DNA from: Branchiostoma belcheri
Lineage: Eukaryota > Chordata > Leptocardii > Amphioxiformes > Branchiostomatidae
DNA: 64,000 nt
Direction: 5' to 3'
Assembly: GCF_001625305.1 (NCBI RefSeq)
Contig: NW_017802491.1
Coordinates: 4,197,778 to 4,261,777 of the forward strand
The notes under the pieces are model-generated. The model was given only the letters and a program-made list of their open reading frames with translations, did no database searches and had not been told where the DNA came from. The position numbers and the translations under genes were made by a program. This document shows, in pieces, positions 52,701-62,500 of the stretch. Positions within the stretch are counted from its first letter, which is position 1. Every line of letters begins with the position of its first letter.

Positions 52701-55700
52701 GTGCATGTATAGAGTTCATTTTCATGCTGATCCTTGTGTACAGAATCTTCTGTTCTTAAATCTGACATTTCTGAAAATTGATGCATGTGTGGACGTCAAC
52801 CATGTAATGAAATCAGTATGGCCTATTATATGTAAGACAAAAGTACATAAAGACTAACATCCCCCAGAACAAAGAAGTCCTTTTCAGGACTTAACCATAG
52901 GTCACATTTGTTATGGCTTTTAAGCTCCCCCACCCACCAAGAACCACATTCATCATACAGACATGGGGTATAAACTATAGAACAGACTTTCCAAACTAAA
53001 ATATACAACTATCAAGGCTAGAACAATATACACACAGATCAGCCTTGACTGGGAGTCTGGAGTTACCAGAATGATATCTACACGGATCAGTCTGCTTCTG
53101 CCTGACAAGAGACATTTTGTGCACTCAGGAAATACCTGACTAGTGCTGCATACCGGTTCACTGGACTTGAATCCGGACTTGTAAGAATGTTTAGGTTCAA
53201 GTCCAAAAAAACCTAAAAGTCAAGAACCGAGTCCGGACTTATTACCATAAAAGACCATTTCACATACCCCTTTTCTTTCCAAACCTTTCTTTCCTTACCT
53301 AAAACCTTCCATAGATTGCATAATCTTTGCTGCAAAATGAAGAAAGCATTGCCATCGGGCATCTGCAAGTACCGGCCTCCATGTTATGTGGCCAAAGTTT
53401 CACCCGGACAACATTGCAAGGTTGCCAACATGCAATTTTGCATATGTCATGGCTTTAGGTCCGGACTTACAAGTCTGGACCTGAACCTAAACCTCTGGAC
53501 TTGAATCCGGACCTGAACCTAAATGTTGGTTTAGGTATGCACCACTATACCTGACGTGAGCTTTACTAGATCTCAGGACATGTTCTTATGAACCTCTTTC
53601 AATTTTAAAATAAAGACACTATGTCCCAAGTATTGTGAGGGAAAAATTTTGTGAAGTTTTGTCCTTTTAAAGTCTCATTTCAAAGCCAAATGTTAACATT
53701 TTCAAAGTTGTCATAGATTCATGAATGGTTCCCCCCCCCCCCAATACATTGGTCGAAAAACAGCGCTAGATTGAAAAACAGCGCTAGCATAGGGGCCTGA
53801 ATCACAGCATAGAGGTCCAAATCACAGTATATATAGGGAGCCCATATACTACTACAACATTGAGTAGAGTACTGGTATTTGGCTGGAATGCTAATTTGAA
53901 AATTGATGCTAATTTTTGCAAGGTAGAAAATTTATTTACCCCAACCACCTGTCTTCTAGCAGGTGTAACCACACACCTGTAATGTACACCTGGCCAGGTG
54001 TGTACTACGGCTGTTCTGGGGAGGATCACATGTCTCCCTCCACATGGTGTACACACCCAGACACAATAGCAACAATTTGTAGCCTTTTACACGCACTGTT
54101 ACACCTCTCCAGCATCTTGCAACATACTAGTAAATTGGAAGGAAACTTTTTGTATAAACAAACTGATTGCATATTAACCTGTAGAAACTAAAACCCCCAT
54201 TTCAGCAGCAAGAAGAGCTTACTTTCATGCACACTGCATTTGTGATAACAATTCATGAAATTAGGTAACTTGTTTACTTAACTGTTTACTAGTCTAGTAG
54301 TACCTAATTGTTTTAAATCATTTTATCCTGTATCCCTCTTCCTCGTCAAACAGAAGTCTGTAAAACAATTACTATGACAGCAGACGTAAGACAAAAATAC
54401 GAACAGATGGTGCTTATATGAAAAGAGCAGACGACTAATGTTTACGCTGAGTAGATACATAAACTCTAAATGTTTCCTTTTTTCAAATAAAACAAACCTT
54501 AGAAAGAAAATTTCACCCACACCCCACCACCATTCGTCATTAGCACACTTCTGACATATCCACATATGAACAGGTCCAACAAAAACACACAGTACAACTG
54601 ACGCCACGGTACTGTGATGTAGTCTGATGTTGGATCAGAAGATCCTGGGTTTGAATCCTGTTCCTCCCAGTAGTGCCTAACCCCTAAAACTACTGTATAC
54701 TACTGGAAAAGGTTCCAGATGAGACATCGTAAGCCAGAAGTCTTTCATGTTTAAGAAGATTAACATACAAGCCATTACAAGTAATATTTGTTTTAAAGAA
54801 CCCACAACACCTATCAATGTATGTACACTGGCTAGAGCCAGGAGGTAATTGGGATAGACTCAGTAGAGGTCATCTATTCTGAACACAAAGGTTCAAGGTC
54901 TGATGCTGATTTCCAGTCAAGGACAATAAAATATGCATCTAAAATATATGATCAGTTACAGCAGGTTTTCTCTGTCAGTTGGGTGGTTGGGATGTCACAG
55001 ACTTGAATGACATGAACAATATGTTACTGTAGGTCTTAACTGCTTTTGACACTTACAGCAGACTTCTTGCAACACATGTAGAATATTTAAGAGTCAACAT
55101 CACATAACTGTCACAAGTTAAAAAAACACATTGTTAATGTTATTCTAGATGAGATCCAAATGAAGGCTGTATGAATAAAATCATACTCATGTCTGCCCAG
55201 CTCAAGTTTCTGCCCTCTGGGCCCTTAAGACTTTGTAAATCTAAGGAGACTTGAAGGATATATGCAGTAATAACTCCCGCTGGGAAGACGTCTGGAGGGC
55301 TTTGAGAAGCTTGAAGACACACCAACCTCACACCAGTAGAGAAGGAAGTAGTTAATTTCTATGGACTTAGTTATGGCAGCCTACACTGACGAAGGTTAGA
55401 CATTGTATAATCTGCTGCCTCTGCATGTGGAGTTGCTGTTAATGCTTGATTGTCCAGTAATACATATTATACAGCTAAAGAATATGTATACATGTACAAT
55501 GATACTGTCGGTATACCTATTTGACTTATTGATTCTTAGACTAAGTAACAATTCAGCAAGAAAACTTGAAACTGACTCTCGGTCTAACAATACTTGTATT
55601 CATCCTGAAAGTCTTTTGCGGCAAGATACTGCCTCTCACAGGCTTCAGAATCAGAGGCAGCTGGAAAGCAATACAGTTTACCACGCTGAGTGTTCAGCCT

Positions 55701-56567
55701 GGTAGAGGTATGTACAACGTGCAGACTTCCATGTCTTTTTATCTTCCAGGTTACCATCACCAAAAAATTAAGCTGATGTTGCCCCACCCAACCAGTTCTC
55801 CTGCCCTGATGTCAACATCACACTGACTCCTGAGTCCATCTCACACACCCATCAAAAACCTCCGCTAAGACTAGTGTGTGATGTTACCAGTTAGTTATGA
55901 CTGAAGGTCTGTCCAGATGTGTGGACTGTCAGTCCAACAATACTGCCATTCAGACTGAGATTAGTAAACACGGAGTTACCTCACTTCATTAGTTCATATG
56001 ACACTGTAGGTACATGTAATTTCTTTGTACCTGGAGTGATAATTGATTCTTTTGTTTATGAGAATCTTATAACAAATCAATACCACCAAGATCTCTTCAA
56101 GCCTACTGATAAAGATGCCATGAGACTCTGTCGTCACGAAAAAATCACTAAGTTGATATTTTCGGATCTTAATTTCGCTGGACTTTAATTGCCCTGAAAT
56201 AACAGCTGATCTGCCCAAACAAAACAGCGTGAAGCTGTCCGGAGTAACACGACCCCTGCTGGTCACGCCCACGTACTTCAGAACCGCTCATCAAAACACA
56301 AACTACGACATGGATTCAGGTTGGGTCTGAAACAAACGGACCTACTCTTCAACCCACCGGCTGGACCAGAGAAAATATAATTATAAGGCGGCACGCGGCA
56401 AAATTCACACAGCGAAATATATAACGCCATGCAGATAAACCCCCCTCCCACCACACCTCGCTCATGCATGCATCTAAATCTATACGGGCTGGGCAAAAAA
56501 TAGGGGACGTTATCTTACCTTCGAACTGCTTTCCGGAGAGAGTGAACCCCTGCAGACGGAAAGACAT
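44239..56567 (-). CDS. Septin (SEPT3/9/12 group) with N-terminal degenerate EF-hand pair
   Basis: Exons (minus order): 56519-56567, 49051-49206, 48645-48818, 47229-47357, 46737-46818, 46007-46144, 45547-45664, 45241-45336, 44963-45059, 44666-44717 and 44239-44374. Together they total 1227 nt, encoding 408 aa, with all phases matching. Septins are filament-forming GTPases of the submembrane cytoskeleton. Residues 99-408 align to SEPT9/SEPT3: GYVGID, basic [14 protein letters not shown]1 GGSGLGKS (127-134), [13 protein letters not shown]3 DTPG (184-187), [38 protein letters not shown]4 AKAD (266-269) and GRKTKWG. The C-terminus is short with no coiled coil, as in that group. Residues 8-85 align to a calmodulin EF-hand pair; loops 26-37 ([12 protein letters not shown]) and 64-75 (SKAKKGVLYFAD) lack most calcium ligands. 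The second EF-hand and the septin start share one exon, so the fusion is not a mis-join. Confidence 0.94.
44666..44717 (-). CDS. Septin exon 10
   Basis: [17 protein letters not shown], the septin HCEF.LLRD motif. Acceptor CTACAG, donor GTGAGG. Confidence 0.94.
44963..45059 (-). CDS. Septin exon 9
   Basis: [20 protein letters not shown] then [12 protein letters not shown]; matches the SEPT9/SEPT3 MPFAVVGSD block. Confidence 0.94.
45241..45336 (-). CDS. Septin exon 8
   Basis: [20 protein letters not shown] plus an acidic stretch to INQALR. 32 codons, phase 0 to 0. Confidence 0.93.
45547..45664 (-). CDS. Septin exon 7 (G4)
   Basis: [20 protein letters not shown] then [19 protein letters not shown]. 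Donor GTAAGG. Confidence 0.94.
46007..46144 (-). CDS. Septin exon 6
   Basis: [20 protein letters not shown] through [20 protein letters not shown] and GH. Acceptor TTTCAG, donor GTAAGT. Confidence 0.94.
46583..46710 (+). repeat. (TTGA)n microsatellite
   Basis: About 30 tetranucleotide units in the septin intron between exons 5 and 6. INQS-type frames on the other strand are artefacts. Confidence 0.97.
46737..46818 (-). CDS. Septin exon 5 (G3)
   Basis: [20 protein letters not shown] through QINNEN. Donor GTGAGT lies about 26 bp from a long TTGA repeat. Confidence 0.94.
47019..47275 (-). repeat. 105-bp tandem duplication copying the septin exon 4 end and donor
   Basis: The period is exactly 105 bp (CACAGTTTTGGGG at 47041, 47146 and 47251). 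Two copies keep the GTGAGT donor (47228 and 47123); the third is truncated before it. Confidence 0.93.
47229..47357 (-). CDS. Septin exon 4 (P-loop)
   Basis: Encodes [20 protein letters not shown] to [12 protein letters not shown]. The donor GTGAGT at 47228 has an identical copy 105 bp downstream at 47123, reachable in frame. Confidence 0.93.
48645..48818 (-). CDS. Septin exon 3 (end of EF-hand, start of septin domain)
   Basis: Runs from [15 protein letters not shown] to [20 protein letters not shown] and FEFHIMVV. It links the EF-hand module and the septin polybasic region within a single open exon. Acceptor CTGTAG at 48820-48819, donor GTGGGT. Confidence 0.93.
49051..49206 (-). CDS. Septin exon 2 (EF-hand region)
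   Basis: Encodes [20 protein letters not shown] to [10 protein letters not shown]. Acceptor at 49208-49207, donor GTGACT at 49050. Copies of its acceptor region are repeated in tandem upstream. Confidence 0.88.
49186..49465 (-). repeat. Tandem copies of the septin exon 2 acceptor region
   Basis: About five copies of CTGTTTCAAACGCTGCACAC plus AGGGCTGTGG repeat every 57-65 bp. Each contains an acceptor-like stretch and the first roughly 25 nt of exon 2. Confidence 0.88.
50826..50922 (-). CDS. Possible alternative first septin exon 1c
   Basis: Starts [20 protein letters not shown] and ends LLFCN plus one base at a strong GTGAGT donor (50825). Phase 1, matching the next septin exon. Would give a 424-aa isoform with a different leader. 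Confidence 0.45.
51656..51782 (-). CDS. Possible alternative first septin exon 1b
   Basis: Starts [14 protein letters not shown] and ends VCLPDN plus one base at donor GTAACC. The outgoing phase 1 is what the 49051-49206 exon requires. Weaker donor and no homology; may belong elsewhere or be chance. Confidence 0.3.
53141..53547. mobile_element. Non-autonomous hAT-type MITE
   Basis: A 407-bp unit is flanked by the exact 8-bp direct repeat TACCTGAC (53133-53140 and 53548-53555). The ends are inverted TAGTGCTGCATACC and (reverse complement) TAGTGGTGCATACC, matching the hAT pattern of an 8-bp duplication and TAGNG ends. Subterminal copies of TTTAGGTTCAAGTCC, CTGGACTTGAATCCGG and similar motifs occur in both orientations. 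No coding capacity. Lies in the first septin intron. Confidence 0.88.
54614..54682 (+). repeat. tRNA-derived fragment with B-box-like GGGTTTGAATCC
   Basis: GATCCTGGGTTTGAATCCTG resembles a tRNA T-loop/B-box with a loosely A-box-like stretch 35-40 bp upstream. It does not fold as a full tRNA by eye; possibly a SINE head. Confidence 0.25.
56519..56567 (-). CDS. Septin exon 1a (start codon, first EF-hand helix)
   Basis: Encodes [16 protein letters not shown] plus one base, with strong donor GTAAGA at 56518. Joined to the next exon it gives [17 protein letters not shown], a typical incoming EF-hand helix, so it is the preferred first exon. Promoter-like ETS, CRE and CCAAT motifs lie about 300-350 bp upstream. 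Confidence 0.8.
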
Positions 56568-56864
56568 GGCAAACAGTTCAACACTGACAGCTAGAACCAA
56601 ACAGAACAAAATAACGGGACAGACAAAAGAGCGAACAAAGCCAGGGCGTGTGGATGATTCTCCAGTCACCCTTCTAAATGGCGAGAACACGATCTACCAA
56701 GGGATTAGGTCTCCTGTGAAAGCAAACACCGCTTACCTGTTGGCTTGACATGTCCCGCTTGAGCGGCTAGCGTCGGTCAGCAGCAGCGAGCCGAACCATC
56801 TTCAAATCAAACATGACAGACATGACAGACCCACATTCGATCTTTCTCCTCCCTAACCCACAAC

Positions 56865-56922
56865 CCGGAAGTGACGTCAGCACGACCACACAACCCCACC
56901 GGCCCTTTTGCTTGGTGATTGG
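56865..56922 (-). promoter_or_regulatory. Septin promoter elements (ETS, CRE, CCAAT)
   Basis: CCGGAAGT (56865-56872) overlaps the palindromic CRE TGACGTCA (56872-56879), and a minus-strand CCAAT lies at 56918-56922. They cluster about 300-350 bp upstream of the exon 1a ATG. Motif-level evidence only. Confidence 0.5.
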
Positions 56923-57294
56923 TGCATCGCGTCTAATTTGCATAAACAGAAACTTTATCATGATTTATACAAACTTTTCTTGTATGCTTACATACGGCTA
57001 CCAGCTGTAGAGAGCTAAGGAAAAACTTCCCACTCCCCACCGATACAGGTGTGATGTTCTCCAAAGATGTATTGCATTGATTGACCCCTTGGTCTTTTTT
57101 AAATGCCCAGTGTATGCTGAAAACTTGTACAACAGTTGGTTGGTGGGCAGTATTAAATTACTAATATCACAACCTTTTTAAGCATATCTTAAAGGCAATT
57201 TTATTAATGAAACCCAAATGCTTTCTTACATTACTCTAATATTATATAATCTTATCAAATTAAGGCACATGCTGAATTAGCAAATGAGTCAATC

Positions 57295-57300
57295 TTTATT
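57295..57300 (-). terminator. Candidate polyadenylation signal AATAAA
   Basis: Minus-strand AATAAA about 1.16 kb after the stop codon at 58463, the clearest signal before the septin promoter. Not proven to be used. Confidence 0.3.
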
Positions 57301-58462
57301 CAAACCAATATGTCAGTAACAAATGTTGTTGTTGGGTTGATTCTAAAATCTAGAAAGACATTCAAAAGTCAATTGATATGTTTCAAGACGACAAACTGTG
57401 ACAAACTTCCAGCTTATTGCCTTTAGTATTGCCAATGAAGGCCAAAATTACACTTTTGGTGAAAAAGTCAACTGTCTTCAACTTTCATATGGACCATTCC
57501 ACATTTTTCTAGTAGGACGCCTGTTTGTGACATTTTGATGTAGATTTTAGGGAAACCTTACCAGGGCGCCATTTTGTTTGTCAATCAGTTTGCCATATAT
57601 ATTGCACGCTATTTCAAAAAAAAGCTTCCTAACAGGGACCTTCTTTTCCCTGTCAATACATTACATATAATTCATTCATGTAGCACACATCAGATACGAA
57701 TGACACAGAATTGAAGCTTAAGCAATATTTTACAAGTAGTTATATTTTCTAGTCATCTTAAGCCCTATCAAAATGACACAAGTGTTCATTGTTATTTAGT
57801 CATGGCTCAGGTGCAACATATTGAATGTGTAGCGATGCATCCATTATCCTATAATAGTATTAAGCTCCCTTTCCTTAGTGCTGAAGGACCTTCCCACACT
57901 TTGAACTTTGACTGTACCATCCCTTTCCTTAGTGCTGAAGGGCCTTTCCCCTTTAAAGCCATATAACAGTATTTTTTTCTTTCATTTTTTAAGCAGGATC
58001 ATTCCACACACAAAGTCCTGAGAATTTTTAATTTTCAAATGTTTTAAACACAAAATGCTATTTACAAATGTTTTGAACACATACTAACATAGCCTGACTC
58101 CTTGCTCCCACTCACACAACCCATGGCAGCAAGAGCTTCTGTCAATTAAAGCACAGGCTACACGTATAGCAATCTATCTATGAAATTTACAACAGTATAG
58201 AATCTGACAGTGTACATACCAAAGTTAGTATATTTACTAAAATAAGACAAGTCTAAATTGACAATACTGCTCAAAACTTAGCAAAAAATATATCAATCAG
58301 TAATTGTGGTGTGATCACGTTTTGCTCACTATTCCTGACACGACCACACCAGGATTCCGTCATTCAATTTCTTTCCTTCCACCATGAGAACAAACAGTTT
58401 ATCCTTGACTCCTAAGTCCTGATGTCAAATCAGTTTTTACACTGTATTTGTAAGACAGTTCT

Positions 58463-59501
58463 TTACACAGTGCAGTCTCCACATGCCCATGTGTCATCAC
58501 TGGGAGGGCTGACTGGCAGGCAGCTGACGTGAAAGATCCTCCGGCATGCCTTGCACCTCTTCATCCTTCCCAGACGCTCCTCCTGCTCGCAGTGGCAAAC
58601 CAGTGAGATTTTGCTGACCCTGGTTGGACCTACCTCTTTTCTGTGGTTGGTCAAACGTGGAAACGGCGTGAGCCTCCCTTGTTTGAAGCACATCTCCAAA
58701 TGGCTCCTCATCTTCCTGTTGTCATACAGAACCCTGCTCACATCCTGCCCCTCTGCAATGTCCACTGCCCAGGCGATGGTGAACAGCCCACAATCAACGA
58801 AATTCTCCTGACGCTGTACCTCTGGTAAGATGATGGTCAGGACGTTCCTCTCTTGGTCAGCATATGCGGCGTAGGATTGGTAAAGCTGGACCTTCAGAGA
58901 TGTGGTCATGGCGGCGCCAAGGCTGTCATACAGGCACACCTGTCCATCTGTGTAAGATGACAGAACCCAGTGCTTTCTACTGTTGTGGTGGATTTGTAGC
59001 CCCTTTCCTCTCATCTTGGCAAATCCATCTTCACAGAGACCAACTGTAGGGGCTTCCAGCCCATGGAGTGCTGGGTACTGGTGATGGAGTAGCCTCTGGG
59101 CAGCCTGGATGTGGTCGTCTGTCAGCATCTCGTTGTATTTCAGAGCCGCCTTGTCACGAGCCCTCAAGTTGAGACTTAGCCTTCCAACCTCACGCTCCTT
59201 ATGAACATCCAGAGCAACTTGAACTCTCTTGGTCAACTTCTTGCCACTTTTTTCTCCCTTAGACAGGATTATTTTTTCAGCTTGGTTGGTTTGTTGGCTT
59301 TCCTGGGCATCCTTCTCTTGTGGCAGGGCCAAGCTGACCCCTTGACTGCTGTCGTCTGTGCAGTTGTTTGGGGATGCAGGACGGACTGCGATGATGTGGC
59401 AGCCTCCCTTGGGGACGGGAAGTTCCACTGATGTAGCATCGGGAACATCTTTGACAGTCAGGACAAACTCAGGCTCTGTGGGCAGGTCTGCATCCTTCAT
59501 C
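58463..59501 (-). CDS. Final exon: Ulp1/C48-like protease domain plus PHD finger
   Basis: The acceptor (CCTAACAG, AG at 59503-59502) lies one base before an ATG; joined to the 59657 donor it reads NL-K-MKDADLPTEPEFVL in frame. ORF residues 127-250 resemble Ulp1/SENP cysteine proteases: HW (His177), YDS (Asp192), then Gln231 five residues before DCGLF Cys237, i.e. the full His-Asp-Gln-Cys set with Ulp1 spacing. Residues 302-343 form a PHD-type zinc finger (CxC, CxxC, HxxC, CxxC). Similar protease/PHD modules occur in transposon-encoded proteins, so capture from a mobile element is a plausible origin. Alternatively this is a separate gene starting at 59500, but only 155 nt separate it from the polycystin donor. 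Confidence 0.82.
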
Positions 59502-62500
59502 CTGTTAGGATAGAAGTGTTGGAGTTTCTATAAGTCTCATACATCAAGTACTTATCTTCAACACATATAACTATCAAGTGTCAAGGCTATTTTAACTACT
59601 GTCCTAGAAAGATCACTCTTCAAGCCATGATGCTCAAGTAGCATTTTTGTACTTACTTGAGATTAAAGAGCAGCTGTCTCTGCAGCCACAGTTTCTCCAC
59701 TTTAATCTCCACCTCAACCATGCTGTCATGAAGAGTGTCCAGGCAGTTGTTATCTGTGCCGACGGAAATACTTTGGTTAGTTTTCTATAACATTCACACA
59801 TAAGATAAATCATTTTTAACAACAATGGTCACCGTGATAAGAAAAGACATACAAGAGAGGCCAAATACTTTTTCCCAGGGCTTTGCTTGAACTGTGAATA
59901 TATGTAAGATGACAATTACTAATTATAATGACAGGTTATGAAGCACTTATGCCAACTAGAGTTAGAGCTTACAATTTTGACAAAACATTACAGACCAAAG
60001 ACTACACTACCTGTTAATGGAACTTTCCAGAAGCCGAAGAAGGCCGAGAAGCGTTCCCACAACCCCTGGATGAAGTCCTGGTCCTCCTCAGACATGATGT
60101 GGTTCCGCACCTTGGATAGGGCGCTGTCTATGATTGCCATGGCGATGTTCATCAGCACCAGGAAGATTATGCAAATGAAAGCAAAGAAGTAGATGGGGCC
60201 GAGGATGGGGGCTGCCTCCCGCAGCTCGTAGTAGTAGATGTTTCCAAGAGACATCTGGAACAAGGTGGAGAAGGACTTGCTGATGGTGCTGAAAAAAAGC
60301 AAATCATTGTAAGTAATGATAACCTGACCTAATCATAGTTACCAGGTATTATAACTGTCAAGCAGTCAAAAGTTCTTAACCCCTACTGAAGTTTGAAAAT
60401 AGGTTGTAAAAAAGAGAAATCATCCAATTTTTGGACCCTAAAATACTTTGTACAAATGTATATGTGTTTAAATACGATCTTTGTTTCCTTACCTGTACTC
60501 AGTCACGGTAAGACCGAACATAAGATGAGCGTAGACGCCGAATGCTGACAGGTAGATGAAGAGGTAGAGGGTGAAGGAAGAGAACTCCACATACATCCCT
60601 CGGAACATGGACATCAGCTTGGCGAGGAAAGGGTTGAACCTCAGCAGCCGGAGGAACTTCAACATGCTGACATACGTTAGGAAGGCCAGGAACCAGCCGT
60701 AAACCAGGCTTATGTTCACTGCAGATCGGAAATGGTGGACTTCATCTTTAAAAGAAGAGTGTTGCATATAATTAGTGCTGTGTTAAATACAAACCTTCTA
60801 ATCAGTCTGAGAATTTTACATTTTCAAAAAGTGAGCATGTGAAGGTGAAATTCATATCTAATATGCATATTATTAATTAGTGTTAAAATTTTTGCAAAAA
60901 AATGTGATGCACACCTTTTCCATTGTTGATTGCTGCTAGAGCCTTGGAGCTGTAGATTCTCTTGAAGCTGTACAAGGCGATGACAGTGAATGCCAAGAAG
61001 AAATTGAAGATTTCGACAATATTCCATGGCTCCTTCAAGTAGGCCCAGCCCGCTGCACGTGCAGTTTTTGTCTCTTTCCACAGTGTGTAGAGGAGAACGA
61101 TGACGTAAATGATTTCAAGCAGGACGTAGATGTACCCGATTGTCCCTGGCCGTTGATGAAGTCGGAAGGCCTGCACGCGATGATGGGTGAAAACTCCGGC
61201 CGTCTCGGAGAATTCAAAGACCATTGTCAGTGATGTGAACAGATCCAGGTTTCCATTGTACAGCAATGCTTCCAAGAAGATGGCCCTCGTCCGCTTGTCA
61301 ATCCAACGGTTGGCCTTCAGCTCTGCTAGGATGCTGCGCATCTCGTCTGCAGATTTTCCCAGGTTCAGACCGAAGCCGTCTCCCCAGTACTGCATTGTCA
61401 CACCGTAGATGGGGAGACTGGGGTATCCACTGGGGAGGTGGGTCCATCCAGGGGCTTCTGACTCCGTTGCTGACATATTCCTGACCCTTTTCCAACCCTT
61501 TTGGAACGTCCCGGTCTCCTTGGTGTGTTCATTGTACGCTGATGAACATTCGTCAAATTCCTGCTGCATTGCTGCTGGCACTGTGCACAAGCCTGGAATG
61601 ACAGGAGATGGAAGGATCTAAGTGACAAATAGTTATTAGCTTTACATTTTTGGTGAGTTGAAATTCTCTTATTTTTAGGTATTAGATGTTACAGTTACTC
61701 CTAATGGCTTCATGCTGGTCCTGACCCTGGTACTAAACTTACATTCACACTGATTATCCTCCTAGTGACGTCCCACTGGTCCTGTCCCTGGTGCTGAACT
61801 TACATTCACACTGACTATCCTCCAAGTGACTTCACACTGGTCCTGTCCCTGGTGCTAAACTTACATTCACACTGATTATCCTCCTAGTGATATCACACTG
61901 GTCCTGTCCCTGGTGCTGAACTTACATTCACACTGACTATCCTTCTAGTGACTTCACACTGGTCCTGTCCCTCGTAATGATTCTTTCAATTTCTCAAATG
62001 TAACTTTTCACTGATATATGTTTCCTCTAGTACATGTATAATAGTATTATGGTAATACTGCATATCATTCATTCTTTATTTTACACAATTCTATACCTGT
62101 GACATGCCATGTGAGCCCACAGCAAGTGTTCTGCTGGTACAAAGTGGTTCCACCCACCTGACTTTACTCGGGCTTGGATCATGCTAGGCGGGGCGACCAG
62201 GATTGACTGCATGTCTGCTGTGAAGCCCTTCTCCTGCCAGCGAAGCTTGTCACCATTGTAGGAAGTCTCCGGGTAGAAGTTTTCCAGATCCGTCTCATTC
62301 AGCCAGGACCAGAGGGAATGGGCATCATCCACCTGAGTGTGGAGAAATATTTTAACCTGGTGATTAATTGAAAAAAAATTATATAACAAATGTCTAGCAG
62401 AGTCCTCATGACAAATCTAAATTGTGCACATTGAATTCAGGTTTTAATATTCATCTTACAGAAAAAACATTTAACATGGCTAAAATATAAAGAACTTTCC

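Larger units (their letters stand above)
49207..56518 (-). other. Septin intron 1
   Basis: A 7.3-kb intron between exon 1a and exon 2. Holds possible alternative first exons at 50826-50922 and 51656-51782, the hAT MITE, the acceptor-copy array and a tRNA-like fragment. The 16-bp palindrome ACACCTGGCCAGGTGT lies at 53986-54001. No other coding signal is convincing. Confidence 0.75.
56568..58462. other. Septin 5' flank and 3' UTR of the polycystin chimera
   Basis: No coding region supported. The right part is the likely 3' UTR of the gene ending at 58463. The left part is the septin promoter. Confidence 0.5.

Noticed and set aside
54614-54682. A full tRNA gene
   Set aside because: Only a B-box-like T-loop is visible; no acceptor stem or anticodon arm could be folded.
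62097-62157. Extension of the polycystin exon to a later GT at 62096
   Set aside because: It would end in phase 2 while the next exon requires phase 1; the donor at 62157 restores the family sequence SGLCTVPAA.
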